The notes beneath the pieces were generated by a model. It saw nothing but the letters and a program-made list of their open reading frames with translations. It was not told the DNA's origin and did not search any database. Below, piece after piece: positions 1-11,159 of a stretch of 64,000 nt of DNA. The stretch spans positions 23,361,616 through 23,425,615 of the forward strand of contig OX155957.1 of the NCBI GenBank assembly GCA_944548615.1, read 5' to 3'. This stretch comes from Micropterix aruncella. Its lineage: Eukaryota; Arthropoda; Insecta; Lepidoptera; Micropterigidae. Within the stretch, counting starts at the first letter, position 1. Each line of letters starts with the position of its first letter. The position numbers and the translations under genes were made by a program.

Positions 1-523
1 GGCGTTCGCGGTGATCCTATTGTTTGACAGCTGCGCCATCCATAACTGTTATTCATTCCGTGCGATTGTGTAAAATTTCAAAAAGTCGGAAAGTCGAATA
101 GTCAAAAAAGTCAAAAGAATCAAAAAAGTAAAAAAAGTCGAAAAAGTCAAAAACGTCAAAAAAGACGAAAAAGTCAAAAAAGTAAAAAAAAGTCGAAGAA
201 GTCAAAAAAGACCAAAAAGTCGAAAAATGCAAAAAAGTCGATAAAGTCGGAAAAGACGAAAAAGTCGAAAAAGCCGAAAAAGTCGAAAAAGTCGGAAAAG
301 TCGAAAGAGCATTTATATTTCATCATGTAAATTAAATACATTGAATTTATTTTAATTACAAACGACTTTCATTTAATCACCAAACGAAACTCAAACCGTA
401 ACATGATTCGGCCATATTATAGATTTCAATTAATTTTTAAAGGTTGATTAGGATCAATAAACGCTTATGAAGAGTTACAATCAAATCAATTTTATGTGGT
501 ACGAAGTTTACCGGGTCATCTAG
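1..523 (+). mobile_element. Helitron, 3' half (5' part outside window)
   Basis: The last 200 bases and the first 60 bases closely match the complete Helitron at 27126-29561. The element ends in GGGTCATCTAG at 523 followed by T, the Helitron 3' signature (CTAG|T). Between the shared ends lies only the minisatellite; the Rep/helicase remnant seen in the other copy is absent. It is therefore a non-autonomous derivative cut by the window edge. Confidence 0.85.
58..309. repeat. GTCGAAAAA-type minisatellite inside Helitron
   Basis: Imperfect 8-10 bp units of the form GTC(G/A)AAAAA run without a break for about 250 bases. The same unit makes the longer array at 27385-28257, in the same position within the related Helitron. 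Only As and GTC/G interruptions vary, so open frames across it are low-complexity and not credible genes. Confidence 0.9.
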
Positions 524-524
524 T

Positions 525-859
525 TATTAATATTACATTGCTGAATTTTACACTTTTTGGTGAGTTATTATAGTTAGTATATTGGTACCAGATACATCAT
601 TAATAAGTATCGTTGCGGGGTTTCCGAATTAAAATAATCTTTGAACTTTGAAAATATTTCGTAACGTTCATGGTGAAAACTTTTCTGTTGACATTGATTG
701 TTCATTATTCGTTGGCGAAATTGCAAGTGTTTCACGCTGCCCCCTCTTATCCACATTAAATTATATGATTAGGGTTATAGCCAGGAAGCCATACCGCTAG
801 TTCAGTGACCAGCTCTACAGGGATTTTATGGTGTTGGATGCAAGACAGCTATACGTACG
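525..859. other. No gene seen
   Basis: AT-rich sequence between the Helitron end and a LINE remnant. I see no coding frame with recognisable motifs and no clear repeat boundary. Confidence 0.5.
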
Positions 860-1170
860 TCAGGTCTTGATTTACTACAGGAAAGAACTCCAACAAGACA
901 AAGGCAATCTGACCAGTAACGCCCATAGATACGACACAAGACATAAATACAGACATGTAGGTACAACCAAGAATGAGAACGACCTTTGAACAAAGACACT
1001 ACATTTACCTAGCGAAAAAACTCCATAACATATTTACCACGCAATTAGGCCAAGCTACAATCATTCAAAATGACGCTCACTACAAAATACTCATAACATT
1101 ATGGTTGTTACACTCGACGAGGAAGCTTTGTGAGTCGTTAGTAACTAACATTATTAAATAGGTGCACAGA
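860..1170 (+). pseudogene. LINE reverse-transcriptase C-terminal remnant
   Basis: One frame reads NAHRYDTRHKYRH, resembling the HNTR/YDTR...K segment near the C-terminus of Jockey/CR1-type LINE polyproteins. Stops interrupt it before and after. Only the tail of the protein is represented. Clade is uncertain. Confidence 0.45.
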
Positions 1171-1255
1171 TGATTTATATTACTTATTATTGTTATTATT
1201 ATCTCATTAGCCTCATAACTGTATTCATATACATATCTCCCATATATATTATATG

Positions 1256-2110
1256 CCGTTGGAGCTATGCCGAGGATAGTTCATGTCCCCTTTATAGCAA
1301 CACCCCTTGCCCAGCTAGACATATTCTAGCTGGCTGCAAGGTGGTCTTGGATCAAGGACGGTACACTTACCGCCACGACAAAGTCCTTGCTGTTATCCGC
1401 AAGGTAATCAGCCTCTCAGTGGTTCGTGCCAACAAGGGTTCCACAGTATCCTCCAAACCCCCAATACAGTTTTTGCGGGTTGGCTCTAAAGGCAAAAATT
1501 ATTTCACTGCAAACCTTTCTCAATAATCGAGAAAACTTCAGATTGGATTATGGAGGTCAATTCGGTCTCTAAGCAGTATCAATTCCCTGAAAGTCTCAGA
1601 TGCCCAGCACTGCGTCCAAATATAACTCTTTACTCTCTATCTCGGAAGATGGTCCTTATCGTAGAATTAACTGTTCCATAGGAATCCAATATCCTAAAAG
1701 ACCACGAGTACAAATTAAATAAATACCATGATCTCGCAAATGCCGTCACCCGGAACGGCTTCACTGTTCACCTTCACGCGGTGGAAGTTGGCGTGGCCTG
1801 CCAGCTAAATCTTTGTTTCACCTTTTTAAAGATCTTGCTTGGTCTCTCCAGGAAAATAATCAACTTCTTTCTAGAAAAAATATAAAAACCGCGATTTCCG
1901 CATCTCAAATTCTATGGCTTCGAAGGGGGAGTGAATGGGTGGTAAGGTGAACGCTCACATGTGGCAAGACAGCTGTCCTAAACTTACCACAGCCGGTCGT
2001 TAGTCCGGAATCCACCGTTCACCTCCCAGAAGTGTAACAATTATATATGATGGGCCCGATTTCGTTCGGTGAATTCCATGGCAGCTCCGTTTGTATTTTA
2101 TTTATTATAA
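1256..2110 (+). mobile_element. R2-type (RLE) LINE, 5'-truncated copy 1
   Basis: Closely matches the last approximately 850 bases of the longer copy at 5590-8986, from the CCHC knuckle and restriction-like endonuclease through the shared 3' UTR (GATGGGCCCGA, then GGTGAATTCCATGGCAGCTC) to a T-rich tail. The coding part has at least one frameshift and in-frame stops, so it is dead. Lack of upstream sequence is typical 5' truncation during target-primed reverse transcription. Confidence 0.85.
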
Positions 2111-2790
2111 TATATATACTATAATAGTTATACAATATACACTTGTAGGATTTCCCAAGATCACAGAAATTACCTATACACCCGACAGATGAACGCAGTA
2201 CTAAATATCACCTCAATACAGGCTCTGCCTAGTGAGGTGATAAAATCCCACCGAAGCCGCACTTTTAGTAAATTTCCAGGGTTGTATGTACGACTAAATC
2301 ATGTAAAATATATTATTCTATAAATAAAATTATTAAAAATAAATAAATAAAATTATTGAAAATAAAAAATAAAATGTAGGTATTTGATCATTAAATTATT
2401 CATCTGATAAGTTACCTAACTACTGCGGTTTGTTTCCAGGCAACTTGAGTGCAGTAGCGTCGCAAAGTTGGCTTTCATGTCGGTCCCTGATGTAAGTGGT
2501 TCTTTAGCGCGGTTAATTCTTCCGCGGGTAGTCGGGGAACTTCGTGAAAGTAGTCGCGAAAGTCGTAACACGTCTCTGAATGAAAGCTCTGCATTTCAGC
2601 GCAAACGGTCTCGTGCCATTACAATTAACATCGCAGTTTGTGACTCTTATAAATTAAACCTTTTTAACTCTAGGTAACTTGACTGAAAGGTTGGTTAGTA
2701 GTAGTAGTAGTAGTAGTAGTAAGGTTGGTTATATACAACTAAAATATTATTGATATTAAACATGACCAAAACTACTCAAACAGTTTAACA
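2111..2790. other. No gene seen; (TAG)n at 2694-2722
   Basis: AT-rich, then a GC-richer patch at 2430-2660, then a (TAG)n microsatellite of about nine units. The 2430-2660 patch contains an acceptor-like TTTCCAG and a donor-like GTAAGT, but no protein family is recognisable. Confidence 0.5.
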
Positions 2791-2799
2791 ACAAGTAAA

Positions 2800-2990
2800 T
2801 ATATCAACTAAATAAAAACGACTGGCGTTACAGAAAGTGAACTATAGTATTTTTAATTATTTTTACTACGGTTGTTTAGTAAATATTTGTGGTTTATACA
2901 TTTATCCATATAGATAGATATATATTTCCAGAATGTACTAAATCAGACCTTTCATTGGATACTAAACACGATAGGCTCCCTTCCGAGTTG
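2800..2990 (+). repeat. Interspersed repeat family D, copy 1
   Basis: Shares a landmark block (GTGGTTTATA, TATCCATATAGAT, CCAGAATGTACT, AATCAGACC, ACTAAACACGAT) with copies near 48830-49080, 52900-53300 and 55690-56110. No coding capacity or clean terminal repeats are visible. The family's class is unknown. Confidence 0.7.
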
Positions 2991-2999
2991 ACGCGACTA

Positions 3000-3880
3000 A
3001 AAATTTAGGTATTTTTGCAATGCCATGCGCCCACGCGCTATCGATATATACATAGAGATGTAGGATATACCGCGGCGACAAGGGAATACGTACCACCGTT
3101 GGCAGTGGCCAGTTACGAATGACGATTTCGGCTTAGCGCGTCGTCTAATATAGTCGATTTGGCTTTCCAATTATAATATAATAAATTATCAAATGAATAG
3201 TTTGTTATAAAGTAAAAATTAGATTACAATAATAAAATAACTTAAGATTACTGTGTTACTTTTTGTATCACTCAAAAATGTCTATAATAAATAGGAAAAA
3301 AATGTTTGGCCATAACATTTCTGGAAATTACGTAATTTCAAACATTTTTTTCTTATATTTTTTGTATGAATATATAATGAATCTCATTCACAAAAAGATT
3401 CATCAAACGTGGCTTAATCATCTGGCATGATAAGAGGAAATCTGAGAATTATGTGAAATACGTTAGTTGAAGGACAGTAAAATACCAATCGATCAGTATA
3501 TGCAAACGTCTTGAATTTTTCAGTAAACTTAAAAAAAAATACATAAAATTTCACGGCCCATAAAAATATTAATAAGAAGTTTTATCTACTCAGTAAGTGA
3601 TAGTATTGCGTTTTGAATTTCGACTAAGTAAATATTGGATTTCTTTTCTCTAATAATCTTTGTCTTCTTCTTCTAAGATTTTCTCTGTCTCTTAATTTTA
3701 GTAATCTCTATTTAACTTGTAATTTGCATAAATCAATGTACCCGTCTGTACATACAAAACAATACCTGTATTATTTAGAAAATTCTTGCTACTTTCTAAG
3801 CGTTTATTAAAGTACAAATAACTTTGAAAGCTGAAACTTGACTCTTAAGGAAGGGTTGGTGAGCGATTAAAAATAGTTTA
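3000..3880. other. No gene seen
   Basis: AT-rich sequence with short pyrimidine runs (TCTTCTTCTTCT near 3661). No repeat family, coding frame or RNA gene is recognised. Confidence 0.5.
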
Positions 3881-3885
3881 CACAG

Positions 3886-4410
3886 AAAATAAGGTAAAAA
3901 GTCGGTTGGGTCACACCAAGACTTTCCCGGACAATTATAACCCCTTCTCCCGCTTCAATTCTTGTTATATTTGTAGTAATTTCCGTGGTATTCAATTTTT
4001 CCAAAAAATATGTAATATTTTCATTATTATTGCAGATATTAAATTTTATTTGTGTCTCTTGTATACGAGATATTTCCACCAAAATCGTGATTTCGGTCCA
4101 ACAAAGCATCTGAGTACCGAATACGAAGTCTCTAAGTCCATTATTTCGAGATCAAAGTATGACTAGCGTGCCCTCTGGTGGACCGATTTCAACCACAATC
4201 TATTCAACTCTTGCCATAACCAAATGGAGCCTTTATACCAAATTTTAGCTCAATCTGATTAAGCGTTATCGTAGAAGAATACACACACACACGCAGACTT
4301 CAGTCTCGTAATAGTCTTAATCGTCTCAGGGGCTCCAAATGGATATTTTTTGTCTTCATCTCGATTTTTTTAAAGCGTTCTCAATACTTTCGAAAAGTGA
4401 AAAAAAAATA
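3886..4410 (+). repeat. Interspersed repeat family B, copy 1
   Basis: Contains in order CACACCAAGACTTTCCCGG, a T-rich centre with TTTCCGTGGTA, CCAACAAAGCATCTG, TATGACTAGCG, ACCGATTTCAACCACAATC and AATACACACACACACGCAGA. The same order occurs at 41325-41995. Partial matches occur at 36225, 36745, 39260 and 40383. No protein coding is evident. It could be a non-autonomous DNA transposon or an old LINE 3' UTR. Confidence 0.7.
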
Positions 4411-4431
4411 TATCATATTATATTATGTGTC

Positions 4432-4469
4432 ATCATATTATATTATGTGTGATCATAATATAATATGAT
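4432..4469. repeat. AT-rich hairpin, 16-bp perfect arms
   Basis: Arms at 4432-4447 and 4454-4469 are perfect reverse complements with a 6-base loop. The left arm is also directly duplicated just upstream at about 4412-4427. Confidence 0.85.
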
Positions 4470-4499
4470 TTTGTACTACTTATGTCTCAAGGTATATAA

Positions 4500-4930
4500 T
4501 TAGGCCCACCTGAAATCATCGGAAATCGGTCGAAGCGCCATTATGCAAATGATACCGCGATACGCCCGTATCGAGGCATTTACGTCGCCCGGCCATTCGG
4601 GGAAGTTTGATAAATTATGGGTGCTTTTTCCGCATGCCTAATTTGCTTTAATTACAATTACGGCGATCCCTTCCGCACCCCGCATCCGCCCCGCCCCCAC
4701 CCGTCGAACCGCACTAATGGCCCAGTGAAAAATGATCGGCAATGTATATTTTCCTACAAAAAAAAATGTTTGGGCGACGCCAATATTCACGTTTCATTAA
4801 ATCTGCGGCAATTAATCATCGATCCGGCAATGTGGCCCTATATTACTCGATGTGTACGTTTATTGCGTATTTATTTGGAAGGGTTGTGCAATTCCAGTAC
4901 CCTGTCATGTACGATATTTGCGTGAGTACA
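4500..4930. promoter_or_regulatory. Unique GC-richer non-coding block, possible conserved element
   Basis: This stretch matches no other part of the window and is richer in GC than its surroundings. It contains several ATTA/TAAT homeodomain-like cores (for example TTAATTACAATTACG and GCAATTAATCATCGAT). No long coding frame makes sense. A regulatory role is only a guess. Confidence 0.25.
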
Positions 4931-4937
4931 TTTCTGG

Positions 4938-5570
4938 TTGTCGACTGATCGATAATGATCATTTTCTCTCCCGTGAGCTACTACCTAAGCGTAGAAAACT
5001 TAGAGGACGATACAAATCTAGCGTCCGTCAAAAACCTAAAACCCGCCAGAGGCCAACGGCTTACTACTAGGCACTGGGAAGATAACCCAGTGGGCCACCT
5101 CGCCCCCAGTTTCGGCCAGATTTCTCCGGTCTCCCCACTAGTTACGTGTTCAAGGTCGCTTGCGCAGTGCTCTCCTAAACGTAGCGGTAATTCCGTGTCT
5201 ACCAAATCTATAGCGGACCGCGGCATCCTTTGCCCGGCTGGTCACCCGGAATCGGGTAGTCGATTGGTCGTTTCAAGAGCAGTTGCCGAAAGGTTAACAA
5301 CTCCCCTTGCTTTATAATATAGGAAAAAATACACTTTCCAGACTCCCCCGGCTGCCAGTCGGAATGCACAGTCGATTGGCTGACGCCGCACTGTGCGAAA
5401 AATGGTCTAAGAGCCCAAGAAAAACGATTCCTAAGGGAACTGGCCTGCACTTCTGAGTAGAGGGCTCGCACTTCTACGTAGAGGCAGCCGGATAGTTATT
5501 GACCCGTGAGTTAAGCCGACCCTTACACATGGGTCTTAGTGACCTAACTGCAATATAGCCATTTGCTCCC
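4938..5570 (-). mobile_element. Retroposon family A, near full-length copy 1
   Basis: Read on the minus strand it starts with a degenerate GGGAGCTAATGG-like 5' end at 5570 and finishes at the family's 3' end (GTTGACAAC-like, here degraded) at 4938. Internal blocks (GTTTCAAGAGCAG, GCGGACCGCGGCATCC, TTGCGCAGTGCTCTCC on the plus strand) recur at 33425-34074, 44444-44915 and 57089-57560. It is older and more diverged than those copies. No functional ORF is assigned. Confidence 0.75.
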
Positions 5571-5589
5571 AAAATATAAAGCATGTCGC

Positions 5590-8500
5590 GTTATACTTTG
5601 GGATTATACGTATACCTTATAATATACGATGGGTTATACGTTATATAAACGATTAGCATGGTTAAATAAACACATTGCTGGGCACGATGATAGCGACGCT
5701 GCACGTCAGTGTCTTAAACCGTCGCAAGGAGTCACGGACAGAGTTGAACCTCACATGTCCCTTGACTCCACATCTGCCCGCAGTTTGTCACCCGACCGGT
5801 CTCCTCTACCCGCGCAAATCGTATCCTTCCCTCCTCTAAAATTCCCTTCACTTGCGAAAGAGGACTGGGAATTTCATAATAATAATTTAACTTCTATTCT
5901 TGACCACTCTGTGAACCGTAATGCCCCTGCCAGCGTCCAGCTGTCATCCTTCCAGGTGGCGGTCCATGAATACTTCTCGGGTGTTTACCCAAAATCTACA
6001 AATGTCGACCCGGTTCACAGAGAAAACGCAATTAAGGCAAAGCTCCGTAGGCAAAAGCGGCTACTTCGTCGCCAGTTACGTGAAGCCAAGAAAGCCGGGG
6101 ATAAAGCCCTCTGCCACAACTTCTCGCGCGCGTACCGCTCTATACTAAAACTCATACAGAGCGTAGCAACGCAAAACGACAAGCGCAAGGCAGCATTTCT
6201 CAAATCCAAAGAGGAAGCCCGGTTCGACAAAAACCGTTTTAACTACAGCAAAACGGTTTTGTCTGCCGCCAAGGGAAAAATCCAAATCCCGGAAGATATG
6301 GCCACGGAATACTTTTCGACCACGTATGAGGACCCAATGCGGCTCCATAATTACAGCCCTCCGCCGGGCATTACACCTCCGCCCCTGCCTACGGTAGCTT
6401 TTGCTTCTCAACCTCCATCACTAGATGAGATTCTTAATCAAGTAAAGAGGAAGCCGTCGGGCTCTACTCCGGGTCCCGATGGTATTCCCTATTTAGTATA
6501 CAAAAAATGCCCCTGCCTTCTGCAATATTTAGGATCCATCTTCCGAAATATATGGAATAGCGGTGTAGTCCCACAGAATTTTGGCCGAGCGACAGTCATC
6601 TTAATTCCGAAGGTCCCAGTTTGCACCGGACCAAAGGACGCTCGGCCCATTGCTCTCACAGACACTGTGGCCAAAATATTTTTTAGCATAGTCCACACGA
6701 GGATGAGCGAATTCATGCACCGGAATGAGTACCTTGGAGTATCAGTTCAAAAAGGCTTCATGCGCGGCGTCTCGGGCTGCCTCGAGCACAACTCTCTCCT
6801 GGCTGCTGCCATCAAGATGCGAGACAGCACGAACGCCAAATCAATGTATGCTGGCTCGACCTAGAGAATGTCGACCTTTGGGTCAGTCCGACACAGTCTC
6901 CTCCACTTTGCACTCCGCTGGTACAACTTCCCACCAGTCGTGCGTGACATTGTAGCCTCCTACTACAACTGTCTGACTTTCCATGTTAAAACGCAAGAAT
7001 GGACTACCCGCTCTATACCATATTCAATTGGACTATTTCAGGGCTGTTGCCTCTCCCCGACGATCTTTAATATAGTTTTTAATATACTTCTGGAAAGCCT
7101 GAGCCAGTTTGACAGGAAGTGGGGCTACCATTTTAAAACAGACGGCCAATACACCTCGTCGTGCCTCGCTTTTGCCGACGACCTAACTTTCATCACCAGA
7201 AGCCCCAAGCAGCTTTCCCTGCTATTACAGAAAGTGGAGCTTTTCTGCGACTGGTCAGGCTGTATAAAAGTGAAGCCCTCCAAATGTTTTTGCCTTGGAC
7301 TCGCCCGCATGGGCACAAAGTTTACATCCTATGACCCCAAATTGGTCTATAAGGGCTCTAATATCTCCCTTATAGACCCAAACAATCATTTCAAATTCCT
7401 CGGCAGAAAAATCACCCATCAGGGAAAAGACGTCTCGGGCGATAATGTTATAGAGCATTTCAAAAGTTGCCTGGCGAAAATAGATGCCTTGCTAATTTCT
7501 GGCCCTCGTAAGGCCTGGATCTATGACAATTATCTAACGTCACATTTGTCATGGCCCTTTCTTATTTACGATTTTACCAAAACCCAACTGTCCCGTCTAG
7601 ATGCACTGGTGACAGCTAGTTTAAAATCCTGGCTGTCCTTAGCCAAACCAGCTGACCCCTCGACTCTCTTCAGGTCCAAACAAAATTTTGGGCTAGCGCT
7701 TAAACTGCCCTCTCTGCTCTACGCCAACTCCAGAATAACCAAAAATTCGATTCTGTGCAATTCCAAAGATCCGGCAATATCGAAGCACGTAATAAGTGGC
7801 TGTAGTGATTCAAATGAACTACAAGCCCGCGTAGACTTCCACAAAAGGTTCCTTACTGGAATCAGCCAGAATGGCACTGGTCTGGGGTATGGCAGTACAA
7901 CCACGAGCGACGTGGACTTGAAGAAGTCTCTTTTGCGGGAGATTACGACAGCAAGAGTATGGCTCATGCTATTGGCCTTCAATGCCAGAATGATTGGACA
8001 ACAATTGGTGACTTTTGCATTCCGCCTCCAATGCACTGGAAGGTAATGCTCTATGACTGGACGCCAGAGATGCTGAAATTTTATTTGAATGCCTTTCAGC
8101 ATACACTTCCAGACCCCAGTAACCTCGCTCGTTGGAGCTTTGCCGAGGATAGTTCTTGTCCCCTCTGTAGCAATACCCCTTGCACAGCTAGACACATTCT
8201 AGCTGGCTGCAAGGTGGCCTTAGATCAAGGACGGTACACTTACCGCCATGACAAAGTTCTCGCTGTTATTCGCGAGGTAATTAGTCTCTCAGTGGCTCGT
8301 GCCAACAAGGGTTTGACAGTATCCTCCAAACCCCCAATACAGTTTGTGCGGGATGGCTCTAAAGGCAAAAAACATTTAACTACAAAACCTTTCTCAATAA
8401 TCGAGAAAGCTACAGATTGGATTCTGGAGGTTGATTCGGTCTCTAAGCAGTATAAATTCCCTGAAAGTCTCGGATGCACAGCCCTCCGTCCAGATATAAC

Positions 8501-8986
8501 TCTTTACTCTCTATCTCGGAAGGTGGCTCTTATTGTAGAATTAACTGTTCCATGGGAATCAAATATCCCAAAAGACCACGAGTACAAATTAAATAAATAC
8601 CATGATCTTGCAAATGCCGTAACCCGGAACGGCTTCACTGTTCACCTTCACGCGGTGGAAGTTGGCGCTCGTGGCCTGCCAGCTAAATCTCTATTTCACC
8701 TCTTTAAAGATCTTGGCCTTTCCAGAAAAATAATCAACTCTTTCTTAGAAAAATTATCTAAAACTGCGATTTGCGCATCACAAATTCTATGGCTTCGAAG
8801 GGGGAGTGAATGGGTGGCAAGGTGAACGCTCACATGTGGCAAGACAGCTGTCCTAAACCTACCACAGCCGGTTCGTAAGTCCGGAATCCACTGCTCACCC
8901 CCCAGAAGTGTAAAAAAAATAGTATTATGATGGGCCCGACTCCGGTCGGTGAATTCCATGGCAGCTCCGTTTGTATTTATTTATTG
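5590..8986 (+). mobile_element. R2-type (RLE) LINE, near full-length copy 2
   Basis: A single long retroelement reading unit followed by a 3' UTR shared with copies at 1256-2110 and 23150-24236. One protein order is seen: N-terminal segment, reverse transcriptase, CCHC knuckle, restriction-like endonuclease. This is the architecture of early-branching LINEs (R2, R4, NeSL, CRE, Hero). I cannot fix the clade. The exact 5' end is not visible, and no target-site duplication was found. The 3' end is T-rich (TTTGTATTTATTTATT) rather than poly(A). Confidence 0.8.
5629..8825 (+). pseudogene. R2-type reverse transcriptase/RLE endonuclease, frameshifted
   Basis: The polyprotein is carried in three frames: 5629-6864, 6868-8046 and 7959-8825. 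The first contains the fingers region (TPGPDGIP, GRATVILIPK, ARPIALTDT). Around 6840-6875 the palm motif A region (WLDLEN...FGSVRH) is split by two shifts. The second frame has GLFQGCCLSP and the catalytic FADDLTF. Near 7955 a third shift leads into the last frame, with a C-x2-C-x8-H-x4-C knuckle (residues 67-84 of that frame) and the RPD...E core of a restriction-like endonuclease (RPDITLYSLSRKVALIVELT, residues 177-196). The frameshifts mean it is inactive but fairly young. The upstream methionine is arbitrary. It would have nicked target DNA and reverse-transcribed its own RNA. Confidence 0.85.
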
Positions 8987-8989
8987 TAT

Positions 8990-10390
8990 GGTGCGTGAGT
9001 ATACAAAATATAACAGTTCCGTTCTCCGACTCAGGTTTAAGGGGTGGGTGGGGGGGAGGGGGGGTATACACCCTGGTGCCAATTTAAGGGGGTGTCGATT
9101 TCATGTGATTAAAAAAAAACTTTTTCCACTAAAGCGCCTCTCATCCATGGTGCGTCTTATTACTGGTTGTTCATTTGCTAGGTATTGAATGCCCATTCGA
9201 CTAATAACCAGGGGGTTTGGAGACATATGTTTCATATAAAACATCACATGAGGTCACTAGAACTAGAGTGGTCCAAGTGACGTTTTGGCGATTTTGACTT
9301 TAATGCAAAAATCCATCTATAAAATAATAATAATAATAATAAACTTTTTATTCTTAAGAAAAGGCGAGCTATAATCATTATTTGCAAATCCCGATCGCCC
9401 AAAATTGATATATTCAAGAAAACATCAAATTAAAACTATGTGCCATACTACTTTTTTGCTATGCTCACTTAAGAATTCGCTTTATCTATTTTGCCCCATT
9501 ACCACAAAAATGATTTTTGCATTTGGGCCACTCTGGTTCTGGTGGCCTCATATGATAGCGGGGGTAGTTGTCCGATCTGATATTACTGCCAAAACGTACT
9601 ATGGCATTGAGCAATCTATTACCCTGTATAATCAAGGATAATACGATTACCTTACTGGTCTTGTATGTTATATATTAATATATTCCTTTTAAATATTTAC
9701 TGCATCTATTCATCTCACTTTTTTTTCAAATAGGATAAAAATCACTTATAACTTTTACCTGCTGCCTATCCTCCAAATCCGCGTGATTACTTGCTTTCCC
9801 ATATTGAAATGTTTTAAGGGTGCGTTTAAAATGTAATTTTACAATAATTATTATACTCGCGAATAAATTTAAGGCGCTTGTTCTCGGGCGCACATGAGCT
9901 CGCGGTTATTCCATGAGAATAACATGAGATTATTGTTGATCATTATTAGAATAGTCTAAAATAACGGTAATCCGCCTACTCTCTATAACTCATTCATACA
10001 TATGGCATAAGCAATACGAGACAGCTCAAACTGAAAGTCAAATTTCGAAACTATCCATATTTTTCCATATTTGACACCATTTCTCTGTATTCTCCCAAGT
10101 CTATTTACGAACTCAACGCTTTCTACCCGAACAATTCTATTATGCAAACTGTAGGCAAACACGACCGAATGAGGATATGACTTCGCTAATATAAGCTAGT
10201 CAACATTTACAAATGCTACTCCATGCGAGTGCTACGCTCTTTTTGTTGCTTGAAATTAAGGTGTTTAACGTCTAGTTTGATTTTTAGGCGGAAATAAATA
10301 AATAAAATTAAAAAAGGATTCCTTAAAACATGCTCAGTAAAGCATATATTTGCAATATCTTCCATTAATGGCAAGTATACCAGCAGGGGG
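8990..10390. other. No gene seen; G-run and (TAA)n
   Basis: Holds a G-rich run at 9042-9066, a (TAA)n tract at 9323-9342 and otherwise AT-rich sequence. An AATAATAA-plus-AACTTTTTATTC pattern near 9330 may be the tail of an old retroposon, but no coding remnant is joined to it. Confidence 0.45.
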
Positions 10391-10765
10391 TTCCAGTGGC
10401 AATCTCCCGGCTCCATCTTCAGGTACTCGTCATCATGTGTAATGGAAAGTACTCATGACAACAAAACAAATGAGCCCAACTCTACTATCTTACCACTTCC
10501 CATCTGGGATTTCCAGTGGCAATCTCCCGGCTACATCTGCAGACCCTCGTCATCATGTATAATGGAAAGTGCTCATGACAACAAAACAAACGATCGCGAA
10601 ATCGACTGTCTTAGCTATTTTCATCAGGGAGTTTCAGTGGAAATCTGCCGGCTCCATCTTCTGACCCTCGTGATCGTGTCTATAAGAAATTACTCATTAT
10701 AACAAGACATACTAGCCCAACTTTGATTGCTCTACCATTTGCCATCAGGGAGTTCCAGTCCCTAC
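10391..10765. repeat. Tandem repeat, about 120-bp unit, three copies
   Basis: Units begin near 10391, 10511 and 10632, with a partial fourth at 10752. Each holds TTCCAGTGGCAATCTCCCGG-like sequence, a TCGTCATCATGT block, CATGACAACAAAACAAA and a CCATCAGGGA-type end. Similarity falls from unit 1-2 to unit 3. Such arrays are often embedded in transposons. The flanks do not show which. Confidence 0.85.
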
Positions 10766-10877
10766 ATATCGGCTTCCTCATCAAACAGCTTGATGGTACC
10801 ATAATATTGTATTGTCGCCGAACTTACATAAGTATGCCAAATTTCAGCTCAATCGGATACCATCAAGTGGTTGAAAA

Positions 10878-11035
10878 ATCGCAGTGTGGGTCGGCCCCCC
10901 ACAAGATAGACCGATGACATTGCCAAAGTCGCAGGAAGTAGGTGGATGGAGGCGGCTCAGGACCGCTCGTCATGGCATTCTATGGGGGAGGCCTATGTCC
11001 AACAGTGGACTTCTACCGGTTGATGATTTCGCTCT
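10878..11035 (+). pseudogene. RTE-like LINE, C-terminal and 3' end fragment
   Basis: Closely matches the end of the fragment at 35715-36072: GATGACATTGCCAAAG, then GGCCTATGTCCAACAGTGGA, then a TGATGATT tail. A translated frame gives the MAFYGGGLCPTVD-type shift of the LAEAYVQQWT-like ending common in insect RTE-type LINEs. Only the last 160 bases remain, with stops. Confidence 0.65.
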
Positions 11036-11159
11036 TTAATGTGAGGCGCTAATTTCGCGTTGAATACGTTTTGCATGACTTGAATCAGTGTCGGAGAGTT
11101 GCTTTAATAAAAAATGTGTAAAAAGGTTTGAAAAGACGAGATTGAAGCTAAATTTAAAT

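Noticed and set aside
2430..2677. A host exon between TTTCCAG and GTAAGT near 2440-2490
   Set aside because: The block is short, the frame carries no recognised motif and no neighbouring exon in phase was found.
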